Assembly: GCF_028416635.1 (NCBI RefSeq)
Contig: NZ_CP114013.1
Location: forward strand, 5,394,001-5,458,000
Origin: Baekduia alba
Lineage (GTDB): Bacteria > Actinomycetota > Thermoleophilia > Solirubrobacterales > Solirubrobacteraceae
Length of the DNA stretch: 64,000 bases
Direction of reading: 5' to 3'
Part shown: positions 8,663 to 17,524 of the stretch, one piece after another
How positions within the stretch are numbered: the stretch's first letter is position 1
How the letters are laid out: each line of letters opens with the position of its first letter
The notes under the pieces: model-generated
Told to the model about the DNA's origin: nothing
What the model saw: the letters and a program-made list of their open reading frames with translations, nothing else
Database searches by the model: none
Translations under genes and position numbers: made by a program

Positions 8663-9814
8663 ATGGACCTGCTCGAATACCAGGGCAAGCAGCTTTTTGC
8701 CCGACATGGAATCCCCGTCCCTGACGGACGCCCGGCGCGAACGGTCGATGAGGCCGTCTCCGCCGCGAAGGAGGTCGGCTTCCCATGCGCCATCAAGGCG
8801 CAGGTGAAGATCGGCGGCCGCGGCAAGGCCGGCGGCATCAAGATCGCCCAGAACGAGGACGAGGCGCGCGAGTACTCCGACGCGATCCTCGGCATGGACA
8901 TCAAGGGCTTCACCGTCCACGAGGTGTGGATCGAGGGCGCCTCGCAGATCGAGAGCGAGTACTACGCCTCGATCGTCTTCGACCGCGGCGCCAAGGCGCC
9001 GCTGATCATGCTCTCCACGCAGGGCGGCATGGACATCGAGGAGGTCGCCGACAACAACCCGGACGCGATCGCGACGCTGCACGTCGACCCGCTGCTCGGC
9101 TTCCAGGACTTCCACGGCCGCCGCCTCGCGTTCGCCGCGGGCGTGGACGCCGACCTCGTCCGCCCCGTCGGCGCGTTCCTCCACCAGCTGTACGGGACGT
9201 TCGTCGCCGAGGAGGCGATGCTCGTCGAGGTCAACCCGCTGATCGTGACGCCGGAGCGCACGGTCGCCGCGCTGGACGCGAAGGTCACGCTCGACGACAA
9301 CGCGCTGTTCCGCCACCCCGACAACGCCGAGCTCCGCGACCCGTCCGACGAGGACCCGCAGGAGCAGATGGCCAAGGAGCGCGGGCTGACGTTCGTCAAG
9401 CTCGACGGCGACATCGGCATCCTCGGCAACGGCGCCGGCCTGGTCATGTCGACCCTGGACGTCGTCGCCCAGTACGGCGGCGCGCCCGCCAACTTCCTGG
9501 ACGCCGGCGGCGGGTCCAAGGCGGAGGCGATCACCAGCGCGGTCGAGGTCATCTTGTCCAACGACAAGGTCAACGCCGTCCTGTTCAACATCTTCGGCGG
9601 CATCACGCGCTGCGACGAGGTCGCCAACGGCCTCATCGAGGCGTTCAAGCAGCTGAACCCGAGCGTCCCGTTCGTCGTCCGCCTGGACGGCACGAACGAC
9701 GTCGAGGGCCGCAAGATCCTCGCCGAGGCGCAGCTTCCGAACGTGCACACCGCGGCCACGATGGACGAGGCCGCCGAGAAGGTCGTGGCTCTGGCCAAGG
9801 GAGAGGACGCCTGA
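8663..9814 (+). CDS. sucC: Succinate-CoA ligase, beta subunit
   Basis: 383 aa starting at ATG 8663 ([16 protein letters not shown], the conserved N-terminus). Together with SucD it makes succinate and ATP or GTP from succinyl-CoA in the TCA cycle. The ATP-grasp domain carries [15 protein letters not shown] and [10 protein letters not shown]. The C-terminal ligase domain contains [13 protein letters not shown] and [13 protein letters not shown]. Length matches the family. The TGA overlaps the sucD start codon by one base, so the subunits are translationally coupled. Confidence 0.96.
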   Translation: MDLLEYQGKQLFARHGIPVPDGRPARTVDEAVSAAKEVGFPCAIKAQVKIGGRGKAGGIKIAQNEDEAREYSDAILGMDIKGFTVHEVWIEGASQIESEYYASIVFDRGAKAPLIMLSTQGGMDIEEVADNNPDAIATLHVDPLLGFQDFHGRRLAFAAGVDADLVRPVGAFLHQLYGTFVAEEAMLVEVNPLIVTPERTVAALDAKVTLDDNALFRHPDNAELRDPSDEDPQEQMAKERGLTFVKLDGDIGILGNGAGLVMSTLDVVAQYGGAPANFLDAGGGSKAEAITSAVEVILSNDKVNAVLFNIFGGITRCDEVANGLIEAFKQLNPSVPFVVRLDGTNDVEGRKILAEAQLPNVHTAATMDEAAEKVVALAKGEDA

Positions 9815-10686
9815 TGGCCGTTCTGATCGACAAGGACACCAAGCTGGTCGTGTCCGGCATCACCGGCCGCGAGGGCACGTTCCACGCGACCAACAACAAG
9901 AACTACGGCACGAACGTCGTCGCCGGCGTGACCCCGGGCAAGGCCGGGCAGAACGTCGAGGGCATCCCGGTGTTCAACACGTTCAAGGACTCGGTCGACG
10001 AGACCGGCGCCAACGTCGCGATGGTCTTCGTGCCGCCGCGCTTCGCCGCCGACTCGATCCTCGAGGCCGCCGACGCCGGCATCCCGCTGGTCATCTGCAT
10101 CACCGAGGGCATCCCGGCCCACGACGAGCTGCGCGTCTACACGCACCTGCAGCGCACGGGCACGCGCCTGGTCGGTCCGAACTGCCCGGGCATCCTGTCC
10201 CCCGGCAAGGCGAACGTCGGCATCATCCCGGCGTCGTTCTTCAAGGAGGGCAACGTCGGCGTGGTCTCGCGCTCCGGCACGCTGACCTACCAGATCGGCA
10301 ACACGCTGGCCCAGGCCGGGTTCGGCAACTCGTCGATCGTCGGCATCGGCGGCGACCCGGTCCCGGGCACGTCGTTCATCGACGTGATCGAGCTGTTCGA
10401 GGCCGACGACCAGACCGAGCTGATCGTGCTGTCGGGCGAGATCGGCGGCGACGCCGAGGAGCGCGCGGCCGAGTACATCGCCGACCACGTCAAGAAGCCG
10501 GTCGTCGCCTACATCGCCGGGTTCACGGCGCCTCCGGGCAAGACCATGGGCCACGCCGGCGCGATCGTCTCCGGCTCCAAGGGCACGGCCGCGGCGAAGG
10601 CCGAGGCGCTCGAGGCCAAGGGCGTCCGGGTGGGCCGGACCCCGACGCAGGTGGCCGAGATCGCCGTCGACATCCTCGGCGGCTAG
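9814..10686 (+). CDS. sucD: Succinate-CoA ligase, alpha subunit
   Basis: 290 aa from the ATG at 9814, overlapping the sucC stop. The CoA-binding Rossmann domain begins [12 protein letters not shown]. The phosphohistidine loop lies in [12 protein letters not shown], with the active-site His in GHAGA, and [11 protein letters not shown] is also conserved. The last codons (AVDILGG-stop) lie within sequence that is repeated tandemly downstream: 21 bp at the gene's 3' end are identical to the end of each 56-bp repeat. The coding sequence itself looks intact and of normal length. Confidence 0.96.
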   Translation: MAVLIDKDTKLVVSGITGREGTFHATNNKNYGTNVVAGVTPGKAGQNVEGIPVFNTFKDSVDETGANVAMVFVPPRFAADSILEAADAGIPLVICITEGIPAHDELRVYTHLQRTGTRLVGPNCPGILSPGKANVGIIPASFFKEGNVGVVSRSGTLTYQIGNTLAQAGFGNSSIVGIGGDPVPGTSFIDVIELFEADDQTELIVLSGEIGGDAEERAAEYIADHVKKPVVAYIAGFTAPPGKTMGHAGAIVSGSKGTAAAKAEALEAKGVRVGRTPTQVAEIAVDILGG

Positions 10687-10963
10687 CACTGCGCGGCCGC
10701 ACCGGCATCGACGGTGCGGCCGTCGACATCCTCGGCGGCTAGCACTGCGCGGCCGCACCGGCATCGACGGTGCGGCCGTCGACATCCTCGGCGGCTAGCA
10801 CTGCGCGGCCGCACCGGCATCGACGGTGCGGCCGTCGACATCCTCGGCGGCTAGCACTGCGCGGCCGCACCGGCATCGACGGTGCGGCCGTCGACATCCT
10901 CGGCGGCTAGCACTGCGCGGCCGCACCGGCATCGACGGTGCGGCCGTCGACATCCTCGGCGGC
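10684..10963 (+). repeat. Five perfect 56-bp tandem repeats at the sucD 3' end, each with a terminator-like hairpin
   Basis: Five identical 56-bp units start at 10684, 10740, 10796, 10852 and 10908. Each begins with the TAG matching the sucD stop and ends with a copy of the last seven sucD codons; the same 21 bp precede the array inside sucD (10663-10683). Each unit holds a perfect 10-bp stem, CGGCCGCACC/GGTGCGGCCG, with a 9-nt loop (first copy 10694-10722). The simplest reading is recent tandem duplication of the gene end plus its terminator. No spacers of varied sequence are present, so it is not CRISPR. Confidence 0.95.
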
Positions 10964-11028
10964 TGGCCCTCGGGCGATCACGTTCGTCGTTTGGCGTCGC
11001 TCTCCGGTCCCGGGTACGCTCGCGGGCA

Positions 11029-11772
11029 GTGGAGAGCGACGTCAACGCAACCCTGAGCGAGCTCGAGCGCAAGCTCAAGGAGCTCGAGCGCGAGCTGGAG
11101 ACGGTCGGCCGCAGCGGCGAGCTGGACGCCGACCCCGCGCAGGGAGGCTGGACGCCGCCCGCCGACACCGACGCGCCCGCCGGACCGCCGCCCGGCGCGA
11201 CGCCGTTCACCGCGTCCTGGCACGGGACCGCGGGCGCGACGCCGCCGCCCCCGCCCGCCTCGCCGTTCAACGGCGCGCCGCCGATCCCGGTGACGCCGCC
11301 GCCCGCCGCGTGGCCGCCCCCGCCGCCTCCGGGCGCCGCGGCCTGGCCGGCGCCCGCGCCGCCCGTCCCGCCCGGCCTCCACGCCCAGCTCGACGAGCTC
11401 CTGGCCTTCCGCGACCGCCTCGTCCAGACCACCGACGACCTCGTCTCCGAGCTCTCGCGGGTCCTGACCGAGCTCGGCATCGACGCGCCCCCGCCACACG
11501 ACCCGGCCGACACGGTCCTGTCCGGCGCGGTCGTCGTCGAGGCCGCGCCGTTCGCCGACCTCACCACGCTCGCCGCGTTCGAGCAGGCGCTGATGCGCGT
11601 GCCGGGCGTCGCCGGCGTCCACGTCCGCGCGCTGGACAGCGGCCGGGCGACCATCGACGTCGCGCTCGCCGGGCCGGTCGCGCTCGGGGCCGGGCTGCGC
11701 GCGCACGCGCCGGTCGCGTTCGCCGTCACCCACGCCGGCGACGGCCGCCTCGCGCTCACCCTGACCGCCTGA
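11029..11772 (+). CDS. Hypothetical protein: N-terminal coiled coil, proline-rich middle, small C-terminal domain
   Basis: 247 aa from the GTG at 11029. Residues ~5-35 form a charged heptad-like helix (LSELERKLKELERELE). Residues ~40-120 are Pro/Ala/Gly-rich with polyproline runs. The C-terminal ~75 residues form a compact alpha/beta region (LAAFEQALMRVPGVAGVHVRAL, then TIDVALAG). The C-terminal pattern looks like a small ferredoxin-like module of unknown function. No signal peptide or membrane segment is visible. The next gene, 14 nt downstream, is also coiled-coil, suggesting a structural or scaffolding pair. I do not recognise a named family. Confidence 0.6.
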   Translation: MESDVNATLSELERKLKELERELETVGRSGELDADPAQGGWTPPADTDAPAGPPPGATPFTASWHGTAGATPPPPPASPFNGAPPIPVTPPPAAWPPPPPPGAAAWPAPAPPVPPGLHAQLDELLAFRDRLVQTTDDLVSELSRVLTELGIDAPPPHDPADTVLSGAVVVEAAPFADLTTLAAFEQALMRVPGVAGVHVRALDSGRATIDVALAGPVALGAGLRAHAPVAFAVTHAGDGRLALTLTA

Positions 11773-11786
11773 GCCGCAGGGGCGCC

Positions 11787-12476
11787 GTGGACCGCGACGA
11801 GCCGCCCATCCCCTCCGCCGACGACCTCGCCGCGTCGCTGGCCGGCCGCGTCGGCCAGGTGCTGGCGGCCGCCGAGGAGTCCGCCGCCGCGATCCGCGCG
11901 CGCGCCGACGCCGACGCCCAGGAGCGCGCGCTGGAGGTCCGCTGCGCCGCCGAGCAGGACGCCGAGCGCCTGCTGCGCCGCGCCGAGCGCGAGGCTGCCG
12001 ACTACCTCGAGGACGCCCGCCGCCGCGTCGACGCGTTCGCCGCCGGCCGCGCCCGCCGCATCAGCGCCGTCGCCGACCGCCTGCTCGCCCACGCCGAGGC
12101 GCTCGCGGACCGCGCCCAGCGCGCCGGGCGCCTGCACCGCGGGATCGAGGACGTCGTCGACGCCCTCGCCGCCGCGGCGGAGGCCATCGCCGCCGAGGCC
12201 GCCCGCGACGCGATCGCGCTCCCGCCCGCCGGCGACGAGCCCGGCGCGCACGTCACGCGCCTCGCGACCCGCCCTCACGCGGTCCCGGACCCCGAGCCGG
12301 AGCCGGAGGCGCCCGCGGTCGCGTCCGTGCCCGATCCCGACCCGCCGAGCGACGACGACGACGCGCGCACCCACGTCCGCGAGATCGCCAACACGCTCCC
12401 GCGCCGGCCCGGAACGCCGAAGCGCCCGCCGCCGGTCGTCGTCCCGCCGCCCGAGCCGCCGGACGTCGTGGCGTGA
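11787..12476 (+). CDS. Coiled-coil protein with acidic/proline-rich tail (DivIVA-like in appearance)
   Basis: 229 aa from the GTG at 11787. About residues 10-135 are a long Ala/Glu/Arg-rich amphipathic helix (for example RADADAQERALEVRCAAEQD) of the kind seen in DivIVA/GpsB-like and ATP-synthase b-like proteins. The C-terminal 90 residues are acidic and Pro-rich. The conserved N-terminal membrane-binding motif of DivIVA is not evident, so the resemblance is only general. It follows the proline-rich gene by 14 nt and converges on the GGDEF gene. No enzymatic motif is seen. Confidence 0.6.
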   Translation: MDRDEPPIPSADDLAASLAGRVGQVLAAAEESAAAIRARADADAQERALEVRCAAEQDAERLLRRAEREAADYLEDARRRVDAFAAGRARRISAVADRLLAHAEALADRAQRAGRLHRGIEDVVDALAAAAEAIAAEAARDAIALPPAGDEPGAHVTRLATRPHAVPDPEPEPEAPAVASVPDPDPPSDDDDARTHVREIANTLPRRPGTPKRPPPVVVPPPEPPDVVA

Positions 12477-12486
12477 CCTGGGGCTC

Positions 12487-14100
12487 CTAGGCCACGCGGA
12501 TCCCGCCGCGCCCGTCGTCCTTGGCCGCGTACAGCGCGGCGTCGGCCCTGGCGATCACGGCCTCCGCGCTCTCGCCCGCTGCCCAGCGGACCAGCCCCGC
12601 CGAGCAGCCGACGCCCTCCTCGGCGCCCGGCGTCACGGTCTGCAGCCGCGCCACGATGCCCTGCGCGCACACCAGGTCGCAGTCGGGCAGCAGGAGCGCG
12701 AACTCGTCGCCACCCAACCGCGACAACAAGTCCGAGCCGCGCAGGACGCCGCGCCAGGCGACGGTCGCGTCGCGCAGGAGCTGGTCGCCGGCCTGATGGC
12801 CGTAGGTGTCGTTGTAGGGCTTGAAGCGGTCGAGGTCGATCGCCGCCACGCACAGCGGGCGGTCGTAGCGCGCCGCCCGCGCCAGCTCGATCGCGAGCCG
12901 CTCGTCCCACAGGCGCCGGTTGGCCAGGCCCGTGAGCGGGTCGGTCCGCGCGAGGTCGCGCAGGCGCTCCAGCAGCCGGCGCCGCTCCAGCGCCGCGCCC
13001 AGCTCGGCCGCGAGCAGCTCGACCACCAGCAGCCGCTCCTCGCCGAGCGCCCCGCCGTCCGCCGCGGGCCACGTCACGCGCAGGACGCCGAGCGCCGCGT
13101 CCTCGCGCAGCACCGGTCGCTCGACGACGACGTCGTCGCCGGCGCGCCGCGCCGCCGCGTCGCCCTCCAGCAGCTCGACCTCGCGGGCGCGCAGGACGTC
13201 GCGCGCGCCGCCCAGCAGGACGTCGACCGGCTCCTCGGCGACCGACGCCGCGCGGGCCAGCGCCGCCAGCGCCAGGACGTCGGCCTGGACCCGCGCCAGC
13301 GTCTCGCGCGCCTCGCGCGCCGGGGTCACGTCGACCAGCGTCCCGAGCCACCCCGCCGGCCCACCCCACGGGTCGCGCAGCAGCACGCCCGTGACGTGCG
13401 CCCAGCGCACGATCCCCGACGGCGCGACGAAGCGCGCCTCCAGCGCGAACTCGCCGTCGGCGCCCGCGACCAGCGCGCCCCGCCACGCCGTCGTGAACGC
13501 CGCGAGGTCGCCCGGGTGCATCGTCGCGCGCCACCCGTCGCCGACGAGCTCGCCGGTGTCGCGGCCCGTCAGCTCGGCGACCCAGTCGTTGGCGAACACG
13601 CAGCGCCCGCCCTCGTCGATCTCCACGATCCCGACCGGCGCCAGGTGCGTCAGCGTCCGCCAGCGGTCCTCCTTGGCGCGCAGCAGGTCCTCGTTGCGCT
13701 CCTGCGCGCGGCGCCGCTCGATCGCGAACCGGATCGCCCGGATGAACCGCGCCGGCGGGCGCTCCTGGCCCTTGACGAGGTAGTCCTGCGCGCCGGCGCG
13801 GATCGCGTCGACGGCCAGCTGGTCGTCCTCGTGCCCGCTGAGCACGATCACCGGCACGCCGGACGCCACGTCCAACACCATGGTCAACGCCTCCAGGCCG
13901 TGCGCGTCGGGCAGCCCGAGGTCCAGCAGGACGCAGTCGGCGTCGCGCGCGGTCAGGTCGGCGACGGCCGCGCCGACCGTGTCGAAGTGGCGCGTCTCGA
14001 CGCCGCCGGGGACGGCGTCGGCCAGGATCAGCTCGATCAGCCGGGCGTACGGGACCGAGTCCTCCACCAGGACGACAGACGCAGAAGGCGCGGGGCTCAC
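12487..14100 (-). CDS. Response regulator-PAS-GGDEF diguanylate cyclase
   Basis: 537 aa. A receiver domain (residues ~8-125, phosphoacceptor Asp60 in LLDLGLPDA, conserved Lys in DYLVKGQ) is followed by a PAS domain (~150-270). Next comes a GAF-like stretch (~275-370) and a GGDEF domain (~380-535). The active site is intact (SRLGGDEFALLL) and an RxxD product-inhibition site (RGSD) sits five residues before it. It should make cyclic di-GMP on phosphorylation by a partner kinase. The chosen start is the GTG at 14100, right before the conserved REC strand; a GGGAG stretch directly abuts it, so the start is slightly uncertain. The gene is divergent from the aminotransferase gene. Confidence 0.85.
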   Translation of the reverse strand: MSPAPSASVVLVEDSVPYARLIELILADAVPGGVETRHFDTVGAAVADLTARDADCVLLDLGLPDAHGLEALTMVLDVASGVPVIVLSGHEDDQLAVDAIRAGAQDYLVKGQERPPARFIRAIRFAIERRRAQERNEDLLRAKEDRWRTLTHLAPVGIVEIDEGGRCVFANDWVAELTGRDTGELVGDGWRATMHPGDLAAFTTAWRGALVAGADGEFALEARFVAPSGIVRWAHVTGVLLRDPWGGPAGWLGTLVDVTPAREARETLARVQADVLALAALARAASVAEEPVDVLLGGARDVLRAREVELLEGDAAARRAGDDVVVERPVLREDAALGVLRVTWPAADGGALGEERLLVVELLAAELGAALERRRLLERLRDLARTDPLTGLANRRLWDERLAIELARAARYDRPLCVAAIDLDRFKPYNDTYGHQAGDQLLRDATVAWRGVLRGSDLLSRLGGDEFALLLPDCDLVCAQGIVARLQTVTPGAEEGVGCSAGLVRWAAGESAEAVIARADAALYAAKDDGRGGIRVA

Positions 14101-14157
14101 CTCCCCAGGATCCCGGCCGTCCCGGACGATCTTGCGGTCGCTAGCATCCGGACAACG

Positions 14158-15276
14158 ATGCCTGACGTGATCTCCTTCGCCCGCGGCGCACCCTCGCTGG
14201 ACATCGTCGACGTGGAGGGCCTGAAGGCCGCGGCGACGCGCGCCTTCGAGCGCGACCCCGCTGGGACGACCGCCTACGGCACCGCGGTCGGCTACGGCCC
14301 GCTGCGCGAGTGGATCGCCAACAAGCACGGCGTCGACACGTCGCAGGTCATCGTCACCAACGGCTCGATGCAGGCCGACGCGTTCCTGTTCGAGACGCTC
14401 GTCAAGCCGGGCGACGCCGTCGTGGTCGAGAAGCCGACCTACGACCGCACGCTGCTCAACCTCCGCGGCCGCGGCGCCGACGTGCGCATGGTGGAGCTGG
14501 AGACCGACGGGATCGCCGTCGACCAGCTCGAGACGCTGCTGCGGGGAGACGGCGCCCAGCCACCCGTGCGCCCGACGCTGGCGCACATCATCCCCAACTT
14601 CCAGAACCCGGCCGGGTACACGATCAGCCAGCCCAAGCGCGAGGCGCTGCTGCGCCTGGCCGCCGAGTTCGGCTTCGTGATCTTCGAGGACGACCCCTAC
14701 GTCGACATCCGCTTCAGCGGCGAGTCGCTGCCGACGATGCTGTCGCAGGACACGACGGGCTCGGTCGTCTACGCGTCGTCGTTCTCCAAGACCGTCTGCC
14801 CGGGCATCCGCGTCGGCTACCTCGTCGGCCCGGCCGAGCGGATCTCCGAGATCCAGCGGCTGGCAACCAACACCTACATCTCGCCCAACATGGTGGCCCA
14901 GTCGCTGGTCCACCAGTTCTGCGAGAGCGGCGACATCGACAAGTCGATCGCCACGGTGAAGGCCGCGCTCGCGGGGCGCGTCAAGCGCTTGACCGACGCG
15001 CTGTCCCGCGAGCTGCCGGAGGCCAGGTTCCAGGCCCCCGAAGGTGGCTACTTCATGTGGGTGGAGCTGCCGGAGGGCACGGAGATCGACCGCGTCTTCG
15101 AGGAGGCCAACGCCCGCGGCGTCGCGATCGTCAAGGGCACCGACTTCCTCCTGGAAGGCGGCGAGAACACCCTCCGCCTGGCCTACTCGGGCGTCACCGA
15201 GGACCAGATCGACGAGGGCGTCTCCCGCCTCGCCGAGGCGGTCAAGGCCGCCAGCGGCGCCCCCGCCACGGCCTAG
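14158..15276 (+). CDS. PLP-dependent aminotransferase (class I/II, LysN/MocR-like)
   Basis: 372 aa from the ATG at 14158. It has a fold type I aminotransferase domain: the cofactor-binding region includes VTNGSMQADAF, NFQNPAGYTIS, EDDPYVDIRF and the Schiff-base Lys211 in SSFSKTVCPGIRVGY. The C-terminal domain ends with the substrate-carboxylate Arg in TLRLAYSG. The GAPSLDI start and the NPAGYTIS motif place it near 2-aminoadipate and aromatic aminotransferases and the catalytic half of MocR regulators, but it has no N-terminal GntR helix. The amino donor is unknown. Its last 4 bp overlap the convergent SGNH gene. Confidence 0.85.
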   Translation: MPDVISFARGAPSLDIVDVEGLKAAATRAFERDPAGTTAYGTAVGYGPLREWIANKHGVDTSQVIVTNGSMQADAFLFETLVKPGDAVVVEKPTYDRTLLNLRGRGADVRMVELETDGIAVDQLETLLRGDGAQPPVRPTLAHIIPNFQNPAGYTISQPKREALLRLAAEFGFVIFEDDPYVDIRFSGESLPTMLSQDTTGSVVYASSFSKTVCPGIRVGYLVGPAERISEIQRLATNTYISPNMVAQSLVHQFCESGDIDKSIATVKAALAGRVKRLTDALSRELPEARFQAPEGGYFMWVELPEGTEIDRVFEEANARGVAIVKGTDFLLEGGENTLRLAYSGVTEDQIDEGVSRLAEAVKAASGAPATA

Positions 15277-16031
15277 GAGCCTGGGCCCTCCTCGACCGCG
15301 GGTCTCGCCCCCTGGGCGAACACCCGCAAGGGAACCTGGCCCCCTGGGCCAGCGTTCCCCAGCGTGCGCGCCAGGTCGGTCGCCACGATCCCGTGGCCGC
15401 GGGCGTTGAGGTGCAGCCCGTCGCTGCTGAAGCGGTCGCGTTCCTGGGCCGCCGCCCCGTCGCGCAGCCGCGAGTGCATCCCGCCGACCTCGGCGCTCAC
15501 CTCCCGGATGGCCTCGGTCAACGCCGTCAGGTGCGGGCCGAAGATCGGCGCGAAGCGCTCCGACGCGTACGGGTTGGACGTCCAGTCGTAGAGGTCGAAC
15601 GTGAGCACGTCGGCGCCCGCCTCGCGCAGCGGGGTCAGCAGCGCGCGCAGCTCGTCGGCGAACGCGTCGGGGTCGAAGCGTCGCCGCAGCGCGTCGTTGC
15701 CGCCCGCCGTGACGATCGCCAGGCCGGGGCGCAGCGAGAGCGCGCGCTCCAGCTGGGACTCCCGGATCTCGGCCGCCGTCAGGTCGCGACGGCCGAGGTT
15801 GAACAGGACCGCGCCGGGCCGCGCGAACGTGAACGCGGCGCTCAGCCGGTCGGCCCACGACAGGTCGCGGTAGCCGGGGACGGGCTCGCGCAGGCCCTCG
15901 GCGACCGAGTCGCCGAGGACGACCACGCGCTCCCACGGCGCCGGCGGATCCATCATCCGCGCCAGCTCGTGGTCGGCGGCGACGTGGGGGTCGGCCCACT
16001 CGCGCGCCAGGACGTCGATGTCACGGATCAT
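15273..16031 (-). CDS. SGNH/GDSL-family hydrolase
   Basis: 252 aa from the ATG at 16031, overlapping the MFS stop (ATGA). Block I is VVVLGDSVAEG with the nucleophile Ser, block III is the TAGGNDAL segment with Asn, and block V is DGLHLNARGH with the catalytic Asp and His. These enzymes are esterases or acyl hydrolases. No signal peptide is visible, so it is probably cytoplasmic. Co-translation with a drug-type exporter suggests it belongs to the same TetR-controlled unit, possibly acting on the exported compound (inference). Confidence 0.85.
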   Translation of the reverse strand: MIRDIDVLAREWADPHVAADHELARMMDPPAPWERVVVLGDSVAEGLREPVPGYRDLSWADRLSAAFTFARPGAVLFNLGRRDLTAAEIRESQLERALSLRPGLAIVTAGGNDALRRRFDPDAFADELRALLTPLREAGADVLTFDLYDWTSNPYASERFAPIFGPHLTALTEAIREVSAEVGGMHSRLRDGAAAQERDRFSSDGLHLNARGHGIVATDLARTLGNAGPGGQVPLRVFAQGARPAVEEGPGS

Positions 16032-17428
16032 CGTTCTGCTCCCTTCAGGCCCAGCGCGACGACGATGGCCGCGACGAGCAGGATGGTGCACATCTCATAG
16101 ACGCCCACGTAGGACGCGGCGGCGCTCGGATCGGTGCCCTGCAGGATGGTCGCGAGGGCCGCGACGCCGAGCGCGCCGCCGACCGCGCGGGCCGCCTGGT
16201 TGAGGCCGACGCCCGCCGCGAACTGGGCGGGCTGGACCGCGAGCGCGGCCGCGGCCGACAGCCCCGTCGTGATCGCCCCCATGCCGATCCCGAGCGGGAA
16301 GCTGATCGGCAGCCAGAGCGTCAGGAACGCGGGGGTGTCGTCGATCCCGAAGATCAGCCAGACCGCGATCGCCGCGGTGATGGCCAGCCCGCCGACGACC
16401 ACCGGCCGCGGCCCGTAGCGGGCGACCACCGGACCGGCGCGCAGCGCGACGACCGCGGCGACGATCGCGCCCGGCGAGACCGCCAGCCCGGCCTTCAGCG
16501 GCGAGTAGCCCCAGACCTGCGTCAGGAACAGGACGCCGCAGAGCAGCCAGCTGAATAGCACGGCGCCGTACATCAGCGAGGCGAGGTTGGCGAGCGCGAA
16601 CGTGCGCGAGCGCCACAGCCCGACTTCCACCGCGGGCGCGGAGTGCCGGCGCGACCGGGCGAGGACGATCGCGACGCCGGCCAGACCGCCGGCGATGGCG
16701 GCCAGCGTCCGGGCGTCGCCCCAGCCCCACACCGACGCGCGGCTCACGCCCAGCGCCAGGACGCCGATGCCGGCGGCCAGCAGCGCGATCCCGAGGTAGT
16801 CCGGCGTCTGCGGCCGGCCGCCGGCGCGGGCGCCGGCCATCGGCAGCACCTGCGTCCCGGCCAGGACCGCGAGGCCCGCCGGGATGGTGATGAAGAACAC
16901 CGAGCGCCAGCCGAAGACGTCGACGAGCACGCCGCCCAGCGAGGGTCCGGCCGCCGCGGCGAACGCGCCGGCGGCGCTCCATGCGCCGATCGCGGCGGCG
17001 CGCCGCTCGGGCGGCGTGTCGGCCAGGACCACGCCCAGCGACGCCGGGATCATCGCCGCCGCGCCGACGCCCTGCAGCCCGCGGGCGGCGAGGAGGAAGC
17101 CGAGCGACGGCGCGGCCGCGGCGCTGATCGACATGATGGTGAACAGCGCGGCGCCGAAGGTCAGCAGCGCGCGGCGGCCGACGAGGTCGGCGAAGCGCCC
17201 ACCGGGCGCGAGCAGCGCCGCGAACGTGATCGCGTAGATCGTGATGACCCACGAGAGGTCGGCGACCGCGACGTCGGGGAAGTCGGTGTGCAGGTCGGCG
17301 ACGGCGAGGTTGGCGACGGTGGCGTCGAGCATCGCCAGGAACGCCGCGCCCGAGGCGACGGCGAGCACCAGGCCCGACCGGGCATGGGTGCGTCGACCGA
17401 CGCTGGGGAGAGGGGCACTGCTGTCCAT
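16028..17428 (-). CDS. MFS exporter, DHA2 (14-TMS) type
   Basis: 466 aa from the ATG at 17428, chosen because GGAGG precedes it by 6 nt; an in-frame start 36 nt upstream lacks this. The protein is hydrophobic throughout with about 14 membrane segments. Motif A is GGRFADLVGRR and motif C is GPSLGGVLVDVFGWRSVFF, the antiporter signature. The first helix carries LAMLDATVANLA, typical of EmrB/QacA drug:H+ antiporters. The divergent TetR gene and its paired operator sites suggest export of a toxic compound that also induces the system. The SGNH hydrolase is translated after it. Confidence 0.88.
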   Translation of the reverse strand: MDSSAPLPSVGRRTHARSGLVLAVASGAAFLAMLDATVANLAVADLHTDFPDVAVADLSWVITIYAITFAALLAPGGRFADLVGRRALLTFGAALFTIMSISAAAAPSLGFLLAARGLQGVGAAAMIPASLGVVLADTPPERRAAAIGAWSAAGAFAAAAGPSLGGVLVDVFGWRSVFFITIPAGLAVLAGTQVLPMAGARAGGRPQTPDYLGIALLAAGIGVLALGVSRASVWGWGDARTLAAIAGGLAGVAIVLARSRRHSAPAVEVGLWRSRTFALANLASLMYGAVLFSWLLCGVLFLTQVWGYSPLKAGLAVSPGAIVAAVVALRAGPVVARYGPRPVVVGGLAITAAIAVWLIFGIDDTPAFLTLWLPISFPLGIGMGAITTGLSAAAALAVQPAQFAAGVGLNQAARAVGGALGVAALATILQGTDPSAAASYVGVYEMCTILLVAAIVVALGLKGAER

Positions 17429-17469
17429 CGGGGCCTCCGTAGGGGAGAGAGGGAGCCAAAGCAAAAGAA

Positions 17470-17510
17470 CGAACGGTCGTGCTTTTTAGCAGAGATCGAA
17501 CGGTCGTGCT
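17470..17510. promoter_or_regulatory. Paired TetR operator sites in MFS-tetR divergent promoter
   Basis: The 14-mer CGAACGGTCGTGCT occurs at 17470-17483 and again at 17497-17510, 27 bp apart (about 2.5 helical turns). Each copy contains a near-palindrome, GAACG-GT-CGTGC. Both lie between the divergent MFS and tetR starts, the expected place for a TetR repressor to control both genes. Confidence 0.65.
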
Positions 17511-17524
17511 ACTTTCTTTGCGAC

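Noticed and set aside
10684-10963. CRISPR array candidate from regularly spaced repeats
   Set aside because: The 56-bp units are contiguous and identical, with no variable spacers and no cas genes nearby.
12487-15999. A minus-strand frame of over 1,100 codons
   Set aside because: Only the part below 14100 has REC, PAS and GGDEF motifs. The rest is the antisense of the aminotransferase and SGNH genes in GC-rich DNA.
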